DNA from: Lepidodermella squamata
Taxonomy: Eukaryota > Gastrotricha
Assembly: GCA_047495785.1 (NCBI GenBank)
Contig: JBLDXI010000002.1
Location: 2,790,001-2,854,000 of the forward strand
Direction: 5' to 3'
Length of the DNA: 64,000 nucleotides
Translations under genes and position numbers: made by a program
Notes under the pieces: model-generated
What the model was told of the DNA's origin: nothing
Databases searched by the model: none
The model's input: only the letters and a program-made list of their open reading frames with translations
Shown: one piece after another, positions 36,399 through 46,240 of the stretch
Layout: each line of letters starts with the position of its first letter
Position numbering within the stretch: position 1 is the first letter of the stretch

Positions 36399-37246
36399 TT
36401 ATAGCCCTTGAACCAAAGATAGTAATTTGGGATGCAACCGCTCCGCAGTTGTAAACAACCGCAATATAGCGGTATAATGATATATAGAAATATGCGCTAG
36501 TACTGGCGGTCCCTTACGTCGCAACACGAACGACATAGCCGCCGTCCTTCTCAGCCAGTCAGCCTCGGTTCGCAGGTGATTGTGTTCCATGGAGCGCGAA
36601 GTAACAGTGTAGCCCGTATCATCTTTGCCTTGAACTTCGTTTAGTTTAACATGCACTTGGAAAAGGCTCTCCTTCTTCTTTGCTCTTGTTAACTGTTCCC
36701 CTCCTTCGTCGCGGTGCTTCCCAGACCGGCACAAAATGAGCTGAAATGTGCTGGAACTGATTTCATCAGCTGAAAAACGCTGAAATAAGGCATGGCGCCC
36801 TCTTCACCCACTGAAATACGCTGGACCTGATTTCTGGGCTGCGCACATTTCGGCAGATTTTTAGCCAAGTCATGATTTTTTGCTGTACATCTACGCACTG
36901 TGCTGACATACGCTGAAATGAGCACGCGGCGACATCGACAAGCTGAAATACGCTGAAAGAGCATGATGCCACGCGCTGAAATGAGCTGAAATAAGTTTTC
37001 CTCGTCTGAAAAGAGCTGAAATAATAAGCTGAAATACGCTGAAATAATTATAAGCTGAAATACGCTGGAAAAACGTTAAGCTGAAATCGACTGAAATAAT
37101 TTGCCAGCTTATTTCAGCTTAATTATTTCAGCGTATTTCAGCTTATTTCGTGCCGGTCTGGGTTTCTCGAGCACCAGCACGCATAAGTCCGTTCGACGAC
37201 AGAGTCCCCTAAGGGCGTGAAGTTCTTCTTGTCCTTGTTCTAGCAT
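36399..37246 (-). pseudogene. transposase-like fragment interrupted by a short TIR element
   Basis: On the minus strand, 36719-36399 encodes HRDEGGEQLTRAKKKE, then a stretch with YTVTSRSMEHNHL (an HNH-type zinc-binding pattern of FLYWCH/MULE N-termini) and FVLRRKG. Upstream of the 443-bp element, 37246-37163 stays open (MLEQGQEELHALRG) to the element edge, consistent with one interrupted ORF. About 25 bp of this sequence (ggtcycttacgtcgcaacacgaac) is shared, in the opposite orientation, with the MULE-type pseudogene near 34205-34235. Family assignment is weak. Confidence 0.35.
36720..37162. mobile_element. 443-bp TIR element built of CTGAAAT units
   Basis: Both ends read inward CCCAGACCGGCAC(A/G)AAATRAGCTGAAAT. 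The interior is a dense array of GCTGAAAT/ACGCTGAAAT units about 9-10 bp apart, ending in a palindromic stretch (37100-37150) where AGCTGAAAT units meet their complement. A TT flanks both sides (possible 2-bp duplication); no longer target duplication is evident. It has no ORF of its own. Confidence 0.75.
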
Positions 37247-37411
37247 ATCAGACAGTTACATCGAAAGTTCTTTGAAAATAAATAATTACCTTATTATTGA
37301 ATGCCTGTTTCTTTATGCTCTGGGGCATAAAAAAATATAAAAATCTTTATTGTTGTCCTCTTTCCAAATAACAAAATAACAAAATAAAAAATAACTCGAC
37401 AAAATAACTCT

Positions 37412-38146
37412 CTAATAATAAGCATAATAAGCATAATAAGCCCGAATAGATTGTTTTCGGCGAAAGTTCATTGATTCCTCCATTTCAGTAAAATTTTTAA
37501 AAGCGGTACCTACAGCTATCGCCGGCCCAGCGTAGTTGGGAACTTCATGCACAGAAACAGCCTGGGGCCCAGGATTCATTTCTACGTCGTTCGCTAGTAG
37601 TAAAACGCGATGATGTAAGTTCCAGTCATACAAAATGAATTTGGCAGATGGCTGACAGAAATGATATGTCTCCAACACGTAGTTTTCGTTGCCTTTAATG
37701 AAACACAACCTCGGATAAAGAACTTGCTGCTTCGAATCATATGAAAGCTTCATCAGAACAATCAAAGCAATAGCATAAACCCAGATGGAAAGTCCATACA
37801 CATGTAACGTGGTTCTGCGATAGGAATAGAGACCAAGGAAAATCCAAATGGCTAAAACCGATAAAAGGTAGACGCGGAATATGATCATGAGAACCAGACG
37901 AGGAAATGTGTAACAAAGAAAGGCAACAGCGAAAACTAAGAAGACTTTACGCCAGTACTTCGATAGATAACCAAGTAGCAATGTCATCGCCAGCGATAAA
38001 AAACACCATGAAATCTTCAGCAAAACCAGTATCATGAAAAAACAACCTTCGACAGGCTCTGCGCCAAAGCAAATATGCAAGTGGTGGACACAACTTGCAC
38101 GAGTAAAGACAAGACCATTCGATAGCACGTTCAAAAAATCAAACAA
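37412..38146 (-). CDS. multi-TM protein with a 2A-like DVEMNPGP motif near the C-terminus
   Basis: The open frame is 244 codons long and continues upstream to about 38205 without an ATG; the first ATG is at about 38040 (MILVLLKIS). Four strongly hydrophobic segments lie at about residues 36-60, 68-90, 92-109 and 116-134. A short hydrophilic part follows, then WNLHHRVLLLANDVEMNPGP with DVEMNPGP at residues 187-194 (37588-37565). This matches the 2A consensus D(V/I)ExNPGP preceded by a Leu-rich helix, at which ribosomes skip the Gly-Pro bond. After the motif come 50 residues ending in the repetitive AYYAYYAYY, a stop, and an AATAAAG signal at about 37347. Cellular and LINE-borne 2As are known, but I recognise no family for the membrane part. 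It directly follows the ORF at 38131-38452 in the -1 frame and may be its continuation. Confidence 0.5.
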   Translation of the reverse strand: MFDFLNVLSNGLVFTRASCVHHLHICFGAEPVEGCFFMILVLLKISWCFLSLAMTLLLGYLSKYWRKVFLVFAVAFLCYTFPRLVLMIIFRVYLLSVLAIWIFLGLYSYRRTTLHVYGLSIWVYAIALIVLMKLSYDSKQQVLYPRLCFIKGNENYVLETYHFCQPSAKFILYDWNLHHRVLLLANDVEMNPGPQAVSVHEVPNYAGPAIAVGTAFKNFTEMEESMNFRRKQSIRAYYAYYAYY

Positions 38147-38452
38147 TCCCTGAAACAGGAGGCTGAGTCCGGCTTCATAACGTAATACCGGCTGTAATCA
38201 TCAGCATCTAAAACTACTTCATCCACAAAAGCCACATCCAACACCGCCGACTGATAGCAGGTGATACTACAGAAAAACAGCAAGAATCAAATAACTAATG
38301 ACAAGGGTAACGTTCCCACACCTCCGGTGCAGTTTGACAGTACTCAACCAATCACCAATGTAATACCAATGTGTTTTACAAATGCAAGCCAAAGATTGAA
38401 CCGATTTGGCTATCCAACCGTCTTCTACTTTCCTTTTATTCGGATTAGCCAT
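38131..38452 (-). CDS. spliced 88-aa ORF upstream of the 2A-bearing ORF
   Basis: It starts at ATG 38452 (MANPNKRKVEDGW). A 55-nt intron (38321-38267; AG/GTGTGG donor, tttttctgtag acceptor) joins exon 38452-38322 to 38266-38131 in phase 2. Exon 2 encodes VLDVAFVDEVVLDADDYSRYYVMKPDSASCFRDCLIF and then TGA. The stop falls directly after a T6 run (codons ATT TTT TGA). The -1 frame is open from well before this point into the multi-TM 2A ORF. Either this is a separate small protein, or the two are one coding sequence broken by a one-base loss in the homopolymer or joined by frameshifting. No family recognised. Confidence 0.4.
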
Positions 38453-38459
38453 CTTTAAT

Positions 38460-40455
38460 TATCATCTTCTCATCATTTCCTCATCAACAGCTGAGCACCA
38501 CTTCCTTGCTATTCAATGCCGCTTGATTATAGGTGCTTTGCCGCTCGCGGCCGTCACTGAACGTCACTGAATCTAGATCCACTTGAGACTCGAATCCGAA
38601 CATTTATAGCCGTAACTATAGACGCTATTTTGACTTTAAAATATTTTTCTGTTTATATCATAATTGAAAATTATTGTCCCATTTAAATTGAGAACAATGA
38701 AAATCCCTTGCGCTCGCCATTTCAGAATGTGGGGAAGCCGCTACCCATTAATGTTGCAATAGTGTAGATAAGCAGCCTGGCGACACGCTTTTGCTAACTC
38801 CGATGGATAAAAGCAATAATCATACGCAGAAACGACAGCTTAGGGGATGATTGCCTAAAGAATTTGCCGTCGGTAAGGAGTAACGAAATAGCCCTTGGCC
38901 CTTGGCTTACTTCGGCACCGCCACAGCCACGACCTCCTTCCAATCATTCCATCCAATCAGCTTCTCCATCCCTCGGGAAAATAATTTGCCAATAATTGCA
39001 GCTATTTTGAAAGAAAAGTAAAAAATACCTACCGCTGATCCAAAAAATTGACAAAAATTCCTGTTTTTGAGCCATGTAACCAAATTTTCTATAAATAGGG
39101 CATACATCTTGATAAATCGAAAAATGAGATAAATAACGTAGACAATTTTCAAACTAGGCAGTGAAGTAGGCGCGAGAATATTGCTGTGTTTCTTAAAATT
39201 TTAAACATTATTTAAAAGCTTATTAATGGGCTTGTTCGGCTGGAAATAATCGATTTTCTCCGCATCTCACCTTAATTTCTTCAGCTTGGATCCTCAGACC
39301 TAAAAATAATAAATTCAAATGAGCATTCTCATCAAAGAAATCGAAGCCAAAATTGCAATCAAATAAGGAAAATATTTCAATCAAAATAATTTTTCGAGCA
39401 GGAAATGGATCTTTTTATTTGACTTAGCTGCCAATTGATGCTAGAAAATTCATTTCTAATGAGTCCAATCTCATGAAGCGATAAGAGGAGCCATGATCAC
39501 TGTAGCTGATAATATATTTGATTGATATATTAGGAATTCTTTAACATTTTTTGGGTCCAAATTTAGCGCTACGGCCAACTTAATTATTTTAGTGATAAAA
39601 ATGACAGAAATCTCTCACCGCCATTACCTTAATAATTATTACCGTCAATACTTACGCAATATACCTTCAACACCTCAATAATTACCTCAAAAATGACAAT
39701 AACCTTCAAATTGAAACTCGGATTTCCAACTATTAAAATTTAATTTGGCATATTCATCGCTTGCGGCGATTGCGCAACACGTAATACTACTGTGTGGTCT
39801 CAATTACTATGAACAGTCAGAAATAAATATTTGCTTGTAGTGTAAAAGCGGCTATAATTTAGGATAGACTGCTTACTCATGAGAAAAAGGGTGCTACGCC
39901 ATGGGCGCCGGATAGTCAGCTGATTCATCAGCGCTTGGAGGAAAAGTAAACAAAATATTCGATCGTTTTTTTACTGGTTCCGTGACGGTTTCGATTTCCC
40001 CAAGGGTTTCGTTGACGGATCCAGACAGAGGAAACGCTGATTATTTGTTCGAAATTTGTGAAGGAATTTTGACTGGTGTTATAAAAAATGGTTTCGCAGT
40101 CACGAATAAAATAAAATAAAAATAAAATAAAGTAAATAAATTTCGTGATCTATGAAGTTGAAATTGAAGCAGTATTTTAATGGCCAAGCATGCAGCAGTC
40201 TATAAACTCGCGCACCATTCTGTGAACAGCTCAAGTAAACGTTTCAGTTAAGCGGCTGCTGCCGTGAAATAAACATTATGGCGACTTGATGACGACAAAT
40301 GCAAGCCATAGTCGGCCGAAAACTAACAGCTTCAACTTGATAATGGTTTAGGTTGACGGTTCCTTATGAAATTAATATTCGACCTTAATTTTTGTTAGTT
40401 ATGGATCCGAAATTTACTTGCAATCGGCTTATATTTCAAAAACGGTACTTCCGAT
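38460..40455. other. no supported gene
   Basis: AT-rich sequence with only short open frames, such as 39152-38907 minus, that lack motifs. Short ATAAAATAAA tracts occur at about 40100-40130. Confidence 0.4.
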
Positions 40456-40459
40456 ACAG

Positions 40460-40530
40460 CGTCGGTGGCGTAGTTGGTTTGGCGGCACTTGTGCTGCTTG
40501 GGTGCAAAGTTCGGGTCCCGGTGCCGCTGT
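40460..40530 (+). repeat. tRNA-derived SINE head or degenerate tRNA
   Basis: A box A-like GGTGGCGTAGTTGG is followed about 40 bp later by a box B-like AGTTCGGGTCCCG, the spacing and order of an internal pol III promoter. A clean cloverleaf does not form: the T-stem is poorly paired and the acceptor stem is not evident. A decayed tRNA or SINE head is therefore more likely than a functional tRNA gene. A T-run follows about 15 bp downstream. Confidence 0.4.
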
Positions 40531-41007
40531 TGTTTTTTGAATTATTCTTGATGTGTTTGTGCGAGATAGGTCAGAGGTCCTGTGCGGGATAGTGAAGGAG
40601 GCTTGTGCGGGAACGGTGCGCGATAGTGCGGGATATAGTGCGGGTTTTGCTGCGGGATCGTCTCATTCACCGGCACATGCTTCTAGAACATACTACGATT
40701 CGGGAACCTTCCATAGTTCCAGATTATTCCATAGACATTTATAAAGACCTTTTGCTTTCTGTTAGCTTTAGATCGTATTAATGTACAACATATCTGCGGT
40801 TGAATAATACTGAGGTTTTACTGTCGTTGCAAATTCCAGTGTGGTTCCTAGAACGCGCACTTCTGCCATTTTCGAAAAACAATTTTCGCTGTTTTATTTT
40901 TCCTGCTTGACTAAATCGCTGGATATTTTCGCTCAATCTATTGCGTCAACATCTACGTCAACATCGATCGACTTTCCGCGAGCACGTGGCAATTCCACTA
41001 TCAATGA

Positions 41008-41562
41008 ATGGCGTCTGGAAGCAAAAACTCGATGGCGGCATTTCAACAAGTCATGCAAGAACATCCGAAAGCTAGCTTACTGTTTAGAAGCCTTGATGCT
41101 AGAATTCAAATGCAATTCGTATCAATGAATGCATCTGTTCTGCATGGAATCTTCAACATCGTCGACGCAATCATCTCCAACCAGGACAAACAACCGGGTA
41201 TGGATCTTTTGATTCTAATGCTGAAGACTATGATGGATCTACGAGGGAAAGTATACTCTTTGAATGATCCCGAATACGACGACGGCAAACCAACAACTGT
41301 CGAGATGGGTACGCAATCCTGCCAACAACGTGCGAACAACTCTACGCAGATGATCCAAGAGAATCGGCCCAAGCAAATGGTGCCGAAGAAGCATTCAACT
41401 GAGAAGATTTTCGTTAAGACCGACCCGAACTGCGATCGAAAACAAGTGCCCCAACCCCGCCGCCAAGTGCTGCGTCCATTCCAGCTTCTTTCGTGGTTGC
41501 GAGGCCTATCGAGCGCTTGTCAAGGACATTCGGCTGGCCCGGCTTTTCCGTTGCCAAGTTGA
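41008..41562 (+). CDS. hypothetical protein, 3' part replaced by LINE sequence
   Basis: An ATG-started ORF of 184 codons. The first 145 or so residues are helical and polar (MASGSKNSMAAFQQVMQEH, then MDLLILMLKTMMDLRGKVY) with ordinary base composition. From about 41445 the frame enters GC-rich sequence that reads as LINE in another frame, so the C-terminus is probably not original. It could be the ORF1 of the adjacent LINE or an unrelated gene fragment. No family recognised. Confidence 0.3.
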   Translation: MASGSKNSMAAFQQVMQEHPKASLLFRSLDARIQMQFVSMNASVLHGIFNIVDAIISNQDKQPGMDLLILMLKTMMDLRGKVYSLNDPEYDDGKPTTVEMGTQSCQQRANNSTQMIQENRPKQMVPKKHSTEKIFVKTDPNCDRKQVPQPRRQVLRPFQLLSWLRGLSSACQGHSAGPAFPLPS

Positions 41563-42677
41563 ACGAGAGCGTGTCTGCGGTCTCCAGCCTTCCTCCGCCT
41601 GACGCGTACGTGCTGTTTGCAGGAGACCTGAACGCCTGGTGCCCCGAGTTTAGGACCCCGCCGTAGAACGACAATGGCCGCATACTCAGCCCGCTGCTAG
41701 CGCTCCTCGGCGTTGTCCTCCTCAGCTCGCCCAACGCCCCCACCCGCTGGCGTGCTGGTCACGTCCCCCGTGTCTTAGGCGTCTAGATGAGCTCGCCGCC
41801 TGTCTCCAGGCCCCCGCTGGTCGGCGAGCAGCTCGGATCAGATCACGCCGTCACGTTTTGCGACTTCTCAGTGCCGCTACGCAACCCCTGGAACGCACCT
41901 CCCTATGGCAACCTTCCCCGCCCGCAGCCCTTACGTTTCGATTTTTCCCGTGCCGATTGGCCGGCCTATGAGCGTGAATGCGACTCCCGTCTTCCCGCCA
42001 TTGTTGGCCCCAAGGGTGGCGACCCGGTCGTTGTGCTGGACCGCTTCTCCGACGCCCTGGTCAAGATCATGTTAGACAGCGATTATTCCCCGGGTTCCCA
42101 TTGGTCGGCTACCGCGGCTCCAGCTGAATGCGGCTGCGATCGAGTTACGCACCTTCTGTGAAGGCCGGCACCGCCACGAAAACTCTGCCGCGTCAAAGGC
42201 CACCTTGAACGCCGCGACACGCCAGGTATCCCGCGAGGTCGCTCTCATTCAGCAAGCGAGCGGAATCTCCAGCGCATCGAGCAGCTCTTCCGCGATAGTC
42301 AAAGCGCCCGCGCCTGGCAGGCTGCAAAGCGCATGCTGGGCGGCCCGAAGTCGCAGTGCCGTGATTTGCCCGCCCTCTGGATTTGGCGGAGCCGTCGTCA
42401 CCTCAAGTGCTGAGAAGGCCCGAGTGTTCGCCCTGACCTGCTCGCCTGTCTTCGTTATGCGCCGTCGACGAGCCCGCACGCGGAAGATGCGGTCTTCTGG
42501 CAGTCCATCGACACGGCCTGTGCGGGTGACCCCGAGCTCCACCCGCTGGCTGTCCTGCCTCACGACCTGCCGCTCCGCATCTCGAGGCCGGCCTTCAATG
42601 CGCAGCTCGCCCGCCTGAAACTGAAGGCACCTGGTGCCGACGGCATGCTCAATCCCCAGTTCAAGCGTGCATTATAG
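41450..42677 (+). pseudogene. Jockey/I-like LINE remnant (endonuclease and start of RT)
   Basis: This GC-rich block is unlike its AT-rich flanks. At about 41610-41650 it encodes DAYVLFAGDLNAWCPEF, the GDLNA/GDFNA endonuclease motif, followed by in-frame stops. LGSDHAVTF (about 41830-41860) is the SDH motif, followed by a linker. At about 42600-42677 it reads LKLKAPGADGMLNPQFKRAL, the start of a reverse transcriptase domain, and ends at a stop and the GC/AT border. Multiple stops and frameshifts show a dead, truncated copy. Confidence 0.7.
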
Positions 42678-42979
42678 TCCGGATTTGCAGGATTTGAAGG
42701 TCACATTCAGCAAAAAATCACTCCGCCACGCTGCTTTATTCTGATGCATTTTTTAGGGCTCGTTATTCCGTCGTTTCGTCGTCGTTTCGTCGTCATTTCG
42801 TCATATATTTTTTTCGTCGATGTGATTCTTATCATATTATTTTCTCTGAGCAATATTGATGCCAGAATTTGTGATTAATAGCATATAGCAATAATAAAAA
42901 ATGACAAAATAAAATATTTATATTGATGTGTTTTCTTTTGCATTTTATTGTTCTATGCTGAAAATTATAATTATACTAG

Positions 42980-44219
42980 ATGAATTACTCCGTGCCTATC
43001 GACGTAGATGAGCTTCGGAGAACTATGAGCCGTTCTCGACCGAAGGCCACTTCTATTTTAGGGCTGAACAAGCGAAGCGTATTATCAAGGGCAGGAAATG
43101 CGCAGCTGATCCACTTGCAGCAGTTGCCTTCTAGCCAGCTTGGCACGTCAATGAATGGCGCTGTGATAGAACAGGCTACACTTAAAATAAATTATAGAGG
43201 TTTTGGTGTGGTCGAAACACAGTGGCCTGTTAGCAAGCCTATTCATCCTGAGTCCAGAGCTGAGGCGTGAGCGATACATTTTTTCATAATTTAAAACGTC
43301 AGGGATTTTGTAAACATCGTTACCAGGTTAGTCAGCCTAGGAATTCGTCACAATTTTGGAGCAACTCAATGTTTTGGAATGAGGCTATCCAGATGTGTCT
43401 AAGGATAATTTTTTCCGAGTTCGAAAGGCTATGGGAAATTATCTGCCTATTCATGATGTAAACGGTATTCATACTATATTGAAAATAGGTTTTCAAACTA
43501 TCAACAATTAGCTTTATTCTTAGATATCAGCTCTTGGAGATCGGTGGTTGACTTGGCGAAAATATGGATAGGAAACGGTGAGTTGTCCGCAGAGCGCGTC
43601 AATGATGTGCGACTTCAAATCGACGGAATGAAAGGCCGCACCAGCCTAAATCATGGTAATGTTATCGCAAATTTATGCCTGGTTGATTCGAAAGCTCAAG
43701 TTACCGTTGATGATGAGCACCTAATGGCTTTTTTTCGAGGCTCCGAAACTAGCGAAAATCTCCGATCACTTTTCGCACCTTTCATCGATGATCTAGTCAC
43801 CTGCGTTCGTGATGGCGTGAATTGCGATGACGTCAACTACGATTTTTGCCTAATCGTTTTATGCGATTATTCTTTGCTTACAAAGCTATGATTGGCTTGC
43901 GCTCATCTCAACAGATTATCGGTGCACTGAATGCGAATTTCGTGAGTCGAGCGTAAAGCCTACGTCAAAAGATTCCCCGTCAAGCAAAATGTCAAGTAAA
44001 AGTCGACTACGGCGCCAGTTGAGTAACTCTGAGAAAAAGCTAGCTTTTAAACGCCGCAGATATGACCTATTCAACCTAAGATGTCGCGGTAAGAAGGGCT
44101 GGTCCAAACACCATTCGCCGATGATTAGGCTTCCCCGGAAAAAATTCGTAATTTTGCCGGACATTTTTCACTTGAAGGTTAATGTTCCCAAAATGCTTTT
44201 CCAAGCGGTGAGATCTTAG
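42980..44219 (+). CDS. unrecognised multi-exon-like ORF cluster
   Basis: Three open blocks look coding in composition. The first is 42980-43268 (MNYSVPIDVDELRRTMSRSR, ending at a GC/GTGAGC donor). The second is 43398-43480 (VSKDNFFRVRKAMGNYLPIHD). The third is 43524-43891, opening after an attcttag acceptor with SSWRSVVDLAKIWIGNGE and running to a stop. A basic ORF at 43989-44219 (MSSKSRLRRQLSNSEKK) follows. I could not build one consistent model: the second block does not join its neighbours cleanly. No domain recognised; it may be a decayed gene or an ORF of an unknown element. Confidence 0.25.
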
Positions 44220-44724
44220 CTTGGAATGAATTCTGAAATTAACCAAGTCCTAATCAGGTTTTTCGATTTTACTTTTCCGCAAATCTGAAAGGAAGCGCTC
44301 TAAAATTGGCTTCATTTTTGGAATCAACTGATGTAAGAAAATGGAAAATAATTGTTTTTAACAAATGGTGCCCATCTGTGACTGGACCCCGGACTCCCCC
44401 AGGTAACTGTAACCTTACTTTTATGCCCGATACTTTTGTTGCCTTGTTGGTGCTGGTCCGCGGCTCCTGCCCCGTGTCTCCTGACCTCCTGGCCTCCTGA
44501 GTTCCCGCTGGGCCACGGGTGGCAGCGCGTGCAAACGGCGGCCCGTGTGCAGCAGTCCGGTCCTTTTCCTGTACACAGACGCTATTTAGTTATACCTCGG
44601 TTATGCTTGTCTATTCGCCATTGTTAACGGGTCTCAAAATTACAAAATTTCGATTTATAAAGTTGGGTCCCCTCGGTTTCTGGTTTTCCTCAAGTGCGTG
44701 CGTCGTGTTTTCGGCCCTGCCTAG

Positions 44725-46092
44725 GGTGTTTTTTTTATTCGACCCGGCTTGCCCGCGCCCGCACTGCCCGCACACGTTCATTTATTCTGCCCAGACTGCC
44801 CGAACATCCACGGGCACCCGAACACATTTTTTTATCCACCCAGCTTGCCCGCACTCCACACATCGCCCATAACGCCCGGCCTCTCAAGACCGGGCAGCTG
44901 CGGGAAAATGATCACGCACGCGATTCGAAGCAGCAAAAAATTGCTAAAAAAATAACGTAGTGCAAGTGATTTTTTTTTCTGATGCTGAATAATGATTCAG
45001 GAAATCATAAAATAAATGCAAATAATTTAAAAATTAATTATGCTCAATAAGAAGTACATTAAAATCGCAGCGATACAAGCAATCCCGGGTGGTTATTTCA
45101 CTTCAATTTATCTCTATAATGGCCCCGCATTGGAATTGCTTTAAATTATTTTTGCTTTCCGCTATCGAACCGAGAGATGTGAAATTTGGATCGCTTTTCA
45201 TCGTAGACTCGTGTATCGAATCACAATAACAGATAACAGTGGAGAAAAATACCGAAAGTCTAAAACCGTATTGATTATCAAATTTTAATACTTAATGCTG
45301 CATTAAACAGCCTTCATCAAATCCAAATTATTGAATCAGTTATCGGTTATTATCTTGATCTTTTCTGATTTTGGAGCTGCGTTTTAGAACAGGTCTACCG
45401 AGTAAACCATGGCAATTTTCGCGAAATTTGCAAATTTTGAATTCAAAAGTCCAGCCTCAGCTCAAAAATTTACAAAATTTCATGATAATTTTAGAATATT
45501 GGTGAATGATGAGATCGAATTTATCCAGATCCGAAGCGAGTCGGACACCGAAATTAAACATTGCATGGCGAATGACCTTGACCATCAGGTTGGTCAGGCC
45601 TGTTTCAGAATATTTTCAGAATGGGAATTTGCGATCAGATATATCATATGAAATCAAACTGAGCATTTAGAACATTTCATTCAATCATGCTGCAAATTTT
45701 CCATCAAAATTCACGGGAATAATCAAGTTAAACTGCAATAATGCGAAAAATATTTTCCCTTGGTTTTTGTGGGCATAAGCATGAATCGCCTATCACAGTA
45801 AAAAATCGCGAAAATAAAGTTATATTAGCACTAGAGCCCGATTACGTTTTTTTACTCGCCCGTGTTTCCCAGCTCGCCCGCGTAGAAGTTGTTTTGATAA
45901 AAAAACGTTTTCGGACCGCCCGCACAGCCCGGATTTTTTTATTCACGTCGCAGTGATGCCCAACTCGCCGCCCGGACGAAAAATCCGGGGAATAAAAAAA
46001 TTTACACGCGCCCGCAAAGCCCGTATTTTTTATTGCTCGCCCGTACAATCCGCCGGATCTCCCCGGGCACAGTGGGGAATAAAAAAAACACC
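44725..46092. mobile_element. 1,368-bp element with C-rich inverted ends (CCTAG direct repeats)
   Basis: Ends A and B are inverted relatives starting GGTGTTTTTTTTATTC. CCTAG flanks both sides (44720-44724 and 46093-46097), a possible 5-bp target duplication. The ends consist of repeated units of the type TTTTTTTATTC-N-GCCCG-N-GCCCGC. The 0.9-kb centre is AT-rich with no recognised coding. Confidence 0.55.
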
Positions 46093-46240
46093 CCTAGCGG
46101 TGGGGCCGTGGACCTACAGAGAGTCCGTAAAGTCCTGATGGCACTATATCAGTATATAGTATAGTACATTTTATATAGCAAGGCTAAAAATCAATAATCT
46201 GTCATTTTATTGATCGGTTATAATAATAATGTCAGTGCGA

